Assembly: GCA_024680755.1 (NCBI GenBank)
Contig: JAILBT010000006.1
Location: 1-64,000, forward strand
Direction of reading: 5' to 3'
Length of the DNA: 64,000 bases
From: Prevotella sp.
GTDB lineage: Bacteria; Bacteroidota; Bacteroidia; Bacteroidales; Bacteroidaceae
In this document: positions 40,601-50,400 of the stretch, piece by piece
Numbering within the stretch: position 1 is the first letter of the stretch
How the letters are laid out: the number at the start of each line of letters is the position of its first letter
Program-made: the position numbers and the translations under genes
Notes under the pieces: model-generated
What the model was told of the DNA's origin: nothing
What the model saw: the letters and a program-made list of their open reading frames with translations, nothing else
Database searches by the model: none

Positions 40601-41347
40601 ATCTCAGAATTTCCCATCACGTGGAACAATTACCTGTATCTGACCACAAACGCCAGCAATGGCCTGGGCGTGGGCTACACCTTCGACTACATACTCTATG
40701 CCGGTGGTACCGGCACGGGCGTGGCACGCTTCTACAACAAGTTTGCACGCTTCTCGCTCGCCACGACGGGCAACGTCACCAACACCCTACTGGGCTGCAC
40801 CGTTTTAGGCGATTTCTATGGCGCAGGCTGCCAGGGCAAAGTGAGCGGCACCGTCACCACCACCCTGACCGACTGCGCCGTCAACGGCAATGCCTACGGC
40901 GGTGGCTATAAGGCAACGAACAACAAGCTCAACGTCTATCCCAACACACAGCCTGCCTATTCAAGCTACTACAAAGAGATGGGCCTGTTCTCCGATTTCG
41001 GCACAGTGACGCCCGAAGAGTGGGAATGGGTGCAGGGCGCCTTGGACGGAAAGGACGAGGCCAACCACAAGCTCACCACCAACGTTGACCTTACCACCCT
41101 TGGCAACGTCACCGGTGCCATCTCGCTCACCATTGACGGCGACAGCGAGATAGGCACACCGGGCGACCCCGCGACGGGCAACGTCTTTGGCGGCGGCAAT
41201 GAGAGCCGTTCGCTCAGCAACGCCACCGTCAGACTTCAAGGCAACACACTCGTGCGGGGCAACGTCTATGGCGGAGGCAACAAGGCCGACGTAGAGGGCA
41301 GCTCAAAGGTAGAGATACCGGCTGCGCCCAGCGGCTCGGGAGACTGA
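34604..41347 (+). CDS. Giant secreted multidomain protein (2247 aa): putative beta-trefoil-like modules, CHB_HEX_C-like modules, GLUG-like region, GGG repeats
   Basis: Signal peptide ...APLCLRA; ATIYYTTDGTDPTTSDT and ATIYYTTNGDTPTTAST (chitobiase C-terminal-like); NVFGGGNESRSLSN...NVYGGGNKADVEG. Confidence 0.8.
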   Translation: MSQVDTKGYILRHAIMLTFALTTAPLCLRAQEPVENGEYYLIQNENNDKMYYLLPASHQFWQGNTATPYLRTAMTARETSVFRIERDDHDDKTCYRFTHAVTGKYIVWQGAVSKDDNAVIHLETIADLNSYANRDNLRFRLIKSTNNNYAIVHYGLKEGIGENNSWNPFGTNDHTTRGRIGIWKSSDDASSRWIFVKTTAPVTVSYNNGGSPTFTATCTDGAATIYYTTDGTDPTTSDTRTAYSGAVSASGVALFRATAVKAGCQSVSYDAFNPDIRFLFEHVQSPGFYILPHSDGSKLNVNSLARPSAAWTLEDAGTLDGIQYFYLHLADASVNKYLHYAGGNGGALTLKATNDGSNNYKFRFDYDSNSGTYHICPMVNPSNMLRKNTNDDGTKTLYTMAETDVSKMHQARQSTDVQWKLLPMTSLPVAPPFDLSDNTSTHAYRIKNAAYTSYCLIPPRGPVGNIQYATALNNSENYTIWLFKDAGSDQWLRYYYIVNAFTGQYLYYREAVSSGEKERAFNTKPHTGSETGEEEDRFQFAVANTVAPANSYYLTPKLMRYENDGVNYRLIRRDGGNPLKLNTQRSDNAHKWIIDDAGLVAPPVITMRASDNKVEFTCATPGVTYYYETGNTTPTTSSTAYTEPFDIGTNVTTIKAIAVKDGVSSVVTTFAVSVFTGSSYQFRIYNNESSYFFVTSLGNTETEGARVTTTNLPEADISWHVMDGGIVDGVQYYHFVSDNDGSYMACDNDKICMKSAETFAAATGNDVNKYRFRITRSVTDTGADATGFMILPFPKPASGFRKVSHDNTDPIVLSASDKPEQLYNDQSRWRFAAMAKPYSMSYLTALDASLVTGATDCPKPFLVQNKGNSSSFLTPDETTGNPADAVADGSYQEWYIVHAGNDSWSRYYYLRNCATDEYLSFSGTAGQDNVNGFTTVTTGSPTDACKFMIVKTANHNGGTSYNIVPKALKNLRNQARISMHTGGSHLSCGNSRNNANAQWMFVSTIFLFAPPVITKDEETSTITITAEAGATIRYAGYDVPSDEPELTPSSGGSVYSAPFTSTHLYYKAIAYRCTDESDVSDPTIFGRTASPVITYDYSTELVTIECATAGATIYYTTNGDTPTTASTQYTAPFTLSRDNPVVIKAIAVFHNEESDVAIFNQMPILVVSSDDITDMTAYYLLSPSFTASEPIGSEASPFMGTIDGDFNDITLSCPLVAYAEDATIKNVVVASATVSGSGNIGALVCEAAGTTHIYNCGVLSPYDASTQQFTSTSTVSSSNAAAGGLVGHIAEGSQVRVVNCYSYANVSGSTHAAGIVGNNEGTVGLVRIANCMMYGKLTGGTVKSPVYAGNHISNVQNYSEYNYWRYRAYTTDETPYTAYNDQLAIADDRWLTRFPFYRHIQNTHRELAAFFLFGNPARPQAPSADKVAEIGHWVLKPNVAPYPIIEEWKTNTAKTTVDINANLPNTKARYAGKKLDDITGDMVYRGDGTQVTSMGSGGMLTVNYTINDGTTNISGSVSLPITDMDTLRYDYTWGKVVLPFANEFSDWRDRANPDYSKVITGWKITSVTGGTAGALDANYNFADRDCTAKDIYHATNNPYVFAQGGNYIVPYGVTSISVEANFAKAFYLSDGRADFGYDASYKNQVNLGWSVSPSYHGQTVYTSLVSLVSVLSEASNPNQQAIVLVGNYHYNQGTIGGTVFATNKAVTIMSVDDDNNQEPDYGWYSFHSNANRSKVAPMRFDFVPNIGMGMATRVTGSTPNPSIGIWHLLGWFETTETALCHMNECEINSGVFNADDNGHGNNRWVINSGFFKQIIRGFEKADNKLSYVQIGGNAYVEQYYPSDHITKNLVTKLRPTIVTGGEIEDCFMTGNHGSAEGSNIQFWCAGGKIHKYLSAFTTNPTTANVNVTAKVDHALISRFFGGGTSASARITGNINVTMNNSKVDFYCGGPEFGDMSSGKAVTTTAKGTTFGEYYGAGFGGTSLTTIYKVEQSDFAFPSAISEFPITWNNYLYLTTNASNGLGVGYTFDYILYAGGTGTGVARFYNKFARFSLATTGNVTNTLLGCTVLGDFYGAGCQGKVSGTVTTTLTDCAVNGNAYGGGYKATNNKLNVYPNTQPAYSSYYKEMGLFSDFGTVTPEEWEWVQGALDGKDEANHKLTTNVDLTTLGNVTGAISLTIDGDSEIGTPGDPATGNVFGGGNESRSLSNATVRLQGNTLVRGNVYGGGNKADVEGSSKVEIPAAPSGSGD

Positions 41348-41409
41348 AACGCCCTCTCCACCCCGCCCACCATACCCGCAACCCCCACCCCACCAACATA
41401 TCACCATTT

Positions 41410-44400
41410 ATGACTCGAAACAGATTCAGACAAAGATACATCACGCACACATACCTACCCACTCTGCTGCTTACGGCGGCAACACTGAGCATCGCGCCTG
41501 CCCGGGCGCAGCAGGAATCCACCGGCGTTCGCGTCATGGGCAACGTCTTTGGAGCAGGCAAGGGACTTGACAACGATGCCAACGCGGCCAAGGTGCATGT
41601 AGGCTCGACGGTAAGCATCGCCAGCGGCCATGTCTATGGCCACGTCTATGGCGGCGGCGAGATGTCGAGCGTGGGCAACCCTGAAGAGACTCAGGGAGAA
41701 AAGACCGAAGAGAACCCCTTCGGCTATGCCACGGGCACAGCCCGAGTGACGATAGACGGCACGGCGCAGATCGGCACCGACAGCAACTGTATGGGCGAAC
41801 ATGCCACGGGCGGATATGTCTATGGCTCAGGCCTGGGCAAGGCCGGCTCTGTCTATTCAGACCGGACATACGTGAAGAACACCATCGTGACCATCGGCGG
41901 AACGGCCAAGGTGCGCGGCTCGGTGTTCGGCTCGGGCGAGAACGGCCACGTCAGGCACGACACCCGGGTGAACATTCAGGACGACTGCGAGATTGGCACC
42001 GAGCTGACCACATACACCGTCACACACACCGAGACCAACGAGCAGGGCGAGGAGGTGCAAGTCACAGAGACCATCAACGAGCACGAAGTCGATGCCGACG
42101 GCCAGGGTGCCATCATTTACCGCGGAAACGTCTATGGCGGAGGCCGCGGCGTGGATCACACCGTGGGCGACGGCACCCACTACAGCCTCTCCGCCGGACG
42201 CGTCTATGGCAATACAGAGGTGAACATCACCGGCGGCAAAGTCTTTCACGACGTGTTCGGCGGAGGCTCGCTGGCCACCGTCGGCACGGCCACCTACGAC
42301 GACAACAACAACATCACAGCCTACACAGCCGGCACAGGCAAGGCCACGGTCAACATCAGCGGCGGCATCGTGGGCTACTCGCTCAACACGGCCACCTGGG
42401 GCCGCAACTGCGGCTTCGTCTATGGCGGCTGCCGCGGTCTGGCCGCGCGGCTTACCGACGACGCCGTGCACATGGCCTACGTCCACGACACCGAGGTGAC
42501 CATCAGCGGCACGGCCATGATCAAGGGCTCGGTGTTCGGCGGCGGTGCCAACGGCCATGTGCAGCACGACACCCACGTCAACATCAGCGGCGGAAACATA
42601 GGCGAGCCTCTGACCGACGACGAAGCCTTCTTCGATGCTCACGGCCTGGCCGCAACGCCCATCTTCCGCGGCAACGTCTATGCCGGCGGGCGCGGTGTGG
42701 ACCACTATGGCGACGGCGACGAGGACCTGAGCCTGACAGCCGGCCGCGTCTTCGGCAACGCCTCGCTCACGATGACCGGCGGCCATGTGTGGCACAACAT
42801 CTACGGCGCTGGCTCGATGGCCTCGGTGGGCACGGTGGAGCGCGACGACAACAACAACATCGACTTCCTCAACGGGACATGGGACCCCAACACCGGCCAC
42901 ATCACCATCGACATCAGCGGCGGCATCGTGGGCGACAACACCCTAACGGGCGGCACCATCTCTGAGGGCATCACAGCCACGAAAGACCACCCGGGCCGCA
43001 ACAACGGCCGCGTGTATGGTGCAGGCCGCGGCGTGTCGGCAGGCCGTTCCAGCCGTATGGCCGCCATGCAATATGTCTATGACACAGAGGTGAACATCAG
43101 CGGCACGGCCTATATATACGGCGCGGTGTTCGGCGGCGGCGAGAACGGCCATGTGCGCTACGACACCCATGTCAACATCAACGGCGGCGTGATAGGCTGG
43201 CCCCTCACGGCCGACGAGTGTCACTACAACGCCGACGGCACCGCCACCAACCCCTGGCGCGGCCATGTCTATGGAGGCGGCCGCGGCGTCGATCCGATGT
43301 TCCACGACTATGCTGCCGGTCACAGCTTCACGGCAGGACGCGTCTATGGCAACACCAACATCACGATGACCGGCGGACTGGTACGCCGGGCCATATATGG
43401 CGGCGGACTGCTGGCCTCGGTAGGCAACTACACGATGGAGGATGCCGACCAGCCTGATGTCAACATCGACGAGGACGACATCCAGGACTGGCACTTCGAT
43501 GAGAGCCTTGACGAGAACGGACAGCCCAAGAACAAGAACGGCGTGGCCACCATCACCATCAGCGGCGGCTACATAGGCAATGTCAACACCGATGGCACGA
43601 TGATAGCCGGCACAGCCCTGACAGGAACCGACAAGCCCGGCCGGCCCGGCTACAACAACGGCCATGTCTATGGCTCGGGCTGCGGCATGGTGGCCGATGC
43701 CCTGGAGCACGACGAGCAGTATTCCCAGATGGGATATGTCTATCGCTCGGTGGTAACAATCGACGCTCCGGCAGAACCCGACAGCGTGCCGCACATACGC
43801 GGCTCGGTGTTCGGCTCGGGCGAGAATGGCCATGTGTGGGAAAACACCCACGTCACCATCAACGGCGGCATCATCGGAGCCGACTACGACGAGGCCCTGG
43901 ACACCGACCAGCACCGCTTCCTGGGCAACGTCTATGGCTCGGGCCGCGGCGTGGACCACACCGAAGAGTCAACAGCCCAGCTGACACACATCAGCCGCTC
44001 GGCCGGCAAGGTGGCCGGCAACACCAACATCACCATCAACGGCGGCGAGATATGGAACGACATCTATGGCGGCGGCTCGATGGCCTCTGTGGGCGACCCC
44101 GACGAGAACCTTAACGACGGCCATCACGCCGACGGGCAATACCACACCGGCCTGGCTACCGTCGTCGTGCAAGGCACATCGGTGGTACACGGCTCTGTCT
44201 ATGGCTCGGGCCGAGGCATCGCCAGCACCAATCCTGACTATCAGCAGGCTGCCTTCATCAAGAACAGCGACGTGCAGATCCTGGGCAGCGCACATATATA
44301 TAATAATGTGTATGGCGGCGGCAATGCCGGCCACGTGCGCAAGAACACCAAGGTGACCATCGGCGCTGCCACCGGCGAGCAGCAGCCCACCATCGACGGC

Positions 44401-47400
44401 AGCGTCTATGGCGGCGGTGCCGGCTCGACGGTGTCGGCCTCGGCCGGCGCGGTAAACCACAACGTAGAGGTGAACATCCTGGGTGGCACGATAGAGAAGA
44501 ATGTCTATGGCGGCGGTGCCGTGGCCAACAGCAACCTGCACGACCAGGACAACACAGCCACCGACAACGCCGACTGCAAGGAGCAGTGTACCACGACCGT
44601 CAACCTGTTGGGCGGACTCATCAAGGGCGATGCCTACGGCGGCGGCGAGGGAGTGTGGAACACCGCCAACGGCGATGCCGTCGTCTTCGGCGACATCAGC
44701 GTGGTGCTCGACGGCACGCGCTTCAACATCACGCGCCAGGACACCGACGAGGACAGCACCGAAGCGCAGACCGACTCTGACGGCAATCCCGTGCTCGACG
44801 ACGACTCGCAGCCCGTGATGAAGAAGGTGCAGGTGGTGAAGAGCGGCCGTGTCTTCGGCGCGAACAACCTGAATGGCTCGCCGCGCGGCAACGTGACCGT
44901 CACCGTGGAGCGCACCGAAGAGGGCAACACGCCGCGCACGGCTGCCGACACAGACGACAGCAGCCGGGCCAGCCGCAGCGCCGACGTGCCACACACATAC
45001 GAGGTGGCGGCCGTCTATGGCGGCGGCAACCTGGCATCGTTCACCACGGCGGGCCGGACGGCCAGCGTCGTCATCAACAACTGCGACGTCAGCATACGCG
45101 AGGTCTATGGCGGCGGCAATGCTGCCGACGTGCCGGCCACAAGCGTCACCGTGAACGGTGCATGGGAGATAGAGACCGTCTTCGGCGGAGGCAACGGCAA
45201 CGACAAGTACACCACCGACGGCGGCACCACATGGGCGCTGAACCCAGGAGCCAACGTGGGCGGCAACGCCACCACCCTGCTCAACGGCGGATACATACAC
45301 GAGGGCTACGGCGGCAGCAACAAGAAAGGCACCATCACGGGCGAGGTGTCTATCACGGCTGGCTCAAACGCATCATGTCCACTGGAGGTGGGCAAGATTG
45401 TGGGGGCCGGCAAGAGCGCCGACATCGAGGGCGACGTCATTCTCGTCATGGGCTGTATGCCAGAGACAAAGATACCCGTGGTGTTTGCCGGTGCCAACAA
45501 TGCCAACGTATATGGCGACGTGGAGCTGACCGTCACCTCGGGCAACTTCGGGCAGGTGTTCGCCGGCAACAACGAGGGCGGACACATCTACGGCCACATC
45601 AAGCTCAACGTGGAGGAGACCAGCTGTATCCCGCTGAACATCGACGAGCTGTATGCCTGTGGCAACCTGGCCGCATACTCGGCATACGGATATGATGCCA
45701 CCGACGGCCACCCGCTGACCCAGGCCGAATATGACGCCCTGAACACAGCCTACGCCACGGCCCTGGCCGCATGGAACGAGCTGACGCCCGAGCAACAGGC
45801 CGCAGGCACGGCTCCCGTGGCTCCCCGGCGCTATGCCGACCCCGAGGTGAACGTCATCTCGTGCACCAGCATAGGTCAGGTCTATGGCGGCGGCTATGGT
45901 GCCACGGCCGTGGTCTATGCCAATCCGACGGTCAACATCAACATGCTGCCCGGCGACCACGCCGCCAGCATCGACCGCGACGGCGACGGGGCCGATGGCA
46001 ACGCCCACGCCCTGGGCACCATCGGCGAGGTGTATGGCGGCGGCAATGCAGCCGACCTGTATGGCAACACCACCGTCAACATAGGCACCGCACAGACCGT
46101 CACACTGCACTCGCGTAAGGACGACCATGACAACTACACCGAAACGACCGAGACCGTCGAGGGCGCGCGCATAGTGGGCCGCGTCTTTGGCGGCGGCAAC
46201 CTGGCCGCGGTGCATGGCAACACCGAGGTGAACATCTGCGCCGTCAGACAGACCGTAGGCGACGAAGAGCTCATTCAGGGCGTGGACTATACGGACACCG
46301 ATGCCGAGGGTGTCAGCATCAACGTTGTCACGTCTGAAGAGGAGACCACCGGCATGGTCTTCGGCGGCGGCAACCAGGCCGACGTGACAGGCAACACGGC
46401 GGTCAACATGGCCGGCGGATTTGTTTACAACCGTATCTACGGCGGCGGCAACATCGGCTCAATAGGCACCATCACGTCGCGCACAGCCCCCGAGAGCAGC
46501 CACACACATACAGGTGACGAGGCCTGCGTGGGCGGCAAGCCCGACACCTTTGCCACGGGCACAGGCACATGCACCGTCAACGTCCTGGGCGGACAGGTGG
46601 GGCCCACGGGGCTCGTCATGCCCCAGGACTATGGCTATGTGTTCGGCGCCAGCCGCGGCATGGTGGAGAACCCCGCCGTCGATCCCGACATCGACTTCCG
46701 CACGTATGTCTCTGACACCCATGTGACCATAGGCGGCACGGCCTTCATCACTGGCGGCGTCTATGGCGGCAGCGAGAACGGCCGTGTGCGCCACGACACC
46801 CATGTGGTCATCGCCGGCGGACAGGTGGGCTGCGGCAAGAACGCCACCGAGCCCTACGACGAGTCGGTCTTCAGCTCGAACCTGCCCCCACGGAAGGCCG
46901 GCGGCGGCGAGGACGAGTATGATGACTTGGAGTGTGCCAGCTGGCCCTACGGCAAAGTTGTCACCAAGGCCGGCAAGGAAGTGACACTGTACCTGCCCTA
47001 CGACCCCGAGGCCACGGCAGGCGACGACAGCGACGATGCCGACCCGTCGGGCAGCGACGGCCACACCTTCTATGGCAACGTGTTCGGCGGCGGCTCGGGC
47101 TTCTTCCCCTACGAGCTGAAGGACGCCAATGGCGCCGTGACAGGCCACGAGTGGCTCGAGTCGGCCGGGCTGGTCGAGGGCGACACATACGTCAACATCA
47201 CGGGCGGACACATCCTGACAAGCGTCTATGGCGGCAACGAGCTGACCGACGTCACCGGCACCTGCCACGTCACGATGACGGGCGGCACCCTGGGCGTGCC
47301 CCGCACGCTCGGGCAGATAGCGGCCCACCCCGTGACATGCTATCTCTTCGGTGCAGGCAAGGGCGACCAGCGCGTACACTTCAACCAGCGCACCAACGTG

Positions 47401-50400
47401 GGCACCGTCGAGGTGGAGGTGTCGGGCACGGCCCGTATCTTCGGCTCGGTGTTCGGCGGCGGCGAAGACGGCCATGTGCTGGGCAACACCCGCGTGACGA
47501 TAGGCAATCCCAACAACGAGAACAGCCCCTACATCGGCAACTGGGGCACCAGCTATGTCGATGGCAACATCTTCGGCGGCGGCCGCGGCTTCGGCGGCGA
47601 TGCCTTGACCGCCGGCGTGGTCAGCGGCAACGTGCACATCGACATCCGGGGCGGCCACATGCTCGGCTCCATCTATGGCGGCGGACGCCTGGGCTCGGTG
47701 GGGACATACCTCGTCCCACCCGCCGACGGCCGCTACGGCACCTTCATTCCCGAAGGCAAAGAGCAGAACCTGCACGGCGACGATGTCAATGCCCCTGGCA
47801 CGACCCACGGCCACATCACCATTGCCATCAGCGGCGGCACCATTGGCAACGACCACGAATACCTCCTCCCCAAGGCCGGCGACCTCACCCCGGCGAAAGC
47901 CGTCAGCACATGGACGGAGGCCGACTGGACAGCCTGGAAGCAACGGAAGAACATACCCAACACCCTCTTTGGCACAGACGGCAGGCTGGCACACACCAAG
48001 GGCGGCAACGTCTTTGCCGGAGCCATGGGCCGACTGTACAACCTGGACGGCAAGTCTGCGCTGGACCACTGGCCCGACATGGCCCGGGCACGCAGCACGC
48101 AGCTGACCGTCATCGGCGGCACTATCAAGAGCTGCGTCTATGGCGGTGCCGAGCTGGGCACGGTGGGCGAGGTGGTCAGCCATACCGACGGCGAGACCGT
48201 CACGCAGGAGCTCGTAGGTGGCACCGACATCACCATCACGGGCGGCACCATAGGCACCGTGATAGAGGATGAGAACAGCGTGCCTCAGTACACCTTCGGC
48301 AGCGTGTTCGGCGGCGGCTACGGCAGCACCATCGAGAAGCTGATGACCAACAACGGCACCGTCGAGACCAGCCCGAAGTTCACGGCCGGCCTGCTTCACG
48401 CTGGCACGACGGTGAGCCTGCAGGGCGGCATCGTCCGCGCCAGCGTCTATGGCGGCGGCGAGGTGGCCAGCGTCGAGGGCAGCTCCAGCGTGACCGTGGG
48501 CGGCACGGCAGAGGTTGGCCACGACAGGTGGGTGTCGGGCGATGTCGTGCGCTACTTCGGCGGTGCCACCATGGGCAACGTCTATGGCGGCGGCAGCGGC
48601 CACCGCAACATCGTGCGCTGCGGAAAGATATTCAGGAATGCCACCGTCAACATCACCGGCGGCAAGATATACCACAACGTCTATGGCGGCGGCGCGTTCG
48701 GCACGGTGGGCGACTTCAGCTACGACACCCGTATCGACCCCGAGTACGGCACGCCGAAGGTCTATGGCGTGACTGGCCTTAACACCGTGGACACGGGCAC
48801 GGCCACCGTCAACATCACCGGTGGCATCATCGGCACCGACGGCAACGAGAACGGCATAGTGTTCGGCTCGTCGCGCGGCGAGGTCGATGGCAATGCCGAG
48901 CGCGACGACTATGGTGCCTACACCTACGACACGCACGTCACCATCGGCACGCGCGACGACGAGACGGCCGGCCCCGTCGTCCGGGGTTCTGTCTATGGCA
49001 GCGGCGAGAACGGCCACACGTTCAACAACACGGTGGTCAACATTCACAGCGGCATCGTGGGCATCGACGATGACGCGGGCGATGCCGACGTGACCACGCG
49101 CGGCAACGTCTATGGCGGCGGCTGCGGCACCGACACCTACACCGCCGACGGCAAGAAGCTCTACAATCCCGAGGCCGGCATCGTGCGCGGCAACGCCACC
49201 GTCAACGTCACCGGCGGCCGCGTGGTGCGCACCGTCTATGGCGGTGGCGCTATGGGCTCGGTGGGCACATTCAACAAGGCCAATGCCGAATATCATGAAG
49301 CCCACCCCGACGTGGCTGTGGGCACACCCTACGAGTGCACGTCGGGCGGACTGTGCACGGTCAACATCAGCGGCGGCAGGATAGGCCCCAACGTGATGCA
49401 GATGCCCAACAGTTACGGCCACGTGTTCGGGGCTGGACGCGGCCAGATGCACGACCCTGCCGAATACGTCAATCTCGAGACCTCGGGCTTTGTCAATGCC
49501 ACCGAGGTCACCATCAGCGGCACCGCCTTTGTCAAGGGCAGCGTCTATGGCGGCAGCGAGAGCGGCCATGTGCTGGGCGACACATGGGTGAAGATACAGG
49601 GCGGACAGGTGGGCTGCGGCAGCAACACCACCGAGCCCTACGACGAGACGCTGTGGACCGCCGATGCCGACCCGTCGCTCTTTGCCGAGTGTGTGAGCTG
49701 GCCATACGAGCCGCCCTACGCTCCCTACGACAAGTTTGCCTTGGCCGACGGCAACTATCCCGCCGGCGCTGCTCACGAGAACGCCGATCATGGCAGCCGC
49801 ACGGCCACCGACGGCCACACCTTCTACGGCAACGTGTTCGGCGGCGGCTCGGGCTCGACACCCTACGCCCCCGGCGCATGGCTTCCCTCGGCCGGCTGGG
49901 TCAAGGGCAACACGCGGGTGGACGTATGCGGCGGCCATGTGCTGACATCGGTCTATGGCGGCTGCGAGATGTCGAACGTGGGCACCGGCATCAGCGGCGA
50001 CGGCGGCAAGGCCACGGTCCGGATGAGCGGCGGCACCATCGGCGTGCCACGCACCCTGGAGCAGATCATCGCCCACCCCGTCACATGCTACCTCTTCGGC
50101 TCGGGCAAGGGCGACCAGCGCATCTTCTTCAACAAGGAGACCAACGTCAAGGATGTGGACGTGGAGATCTCGGGCGGCATCATCTACGGCTCGGTCTTTG
50201 GCGGTGGCGAAGACGGCCATGTGCTGCGCGACGTCAACATGACCATCAAGGCCCCCGACGACCCCGAGAAGCCCGCTCCACACATAGGCACCCTGGGCAC
50301 CAGCTATGTCGATGGCAATGTCTTTGGCGGCGGGCGCGGCTTCAGCGGCGAGGCCCTCACGGCGGGCAACGTTGGCGGCTGCGTCACACTGAACATCGCC

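Noticed and set aside
41340-41412. 2247- and 3766-aa genes as one protein split by a frameshift
   Set aside because: They are in different frames, separated by a ~60-bp A/C-rich spacer, and the downstream protein has its own signal peptide.
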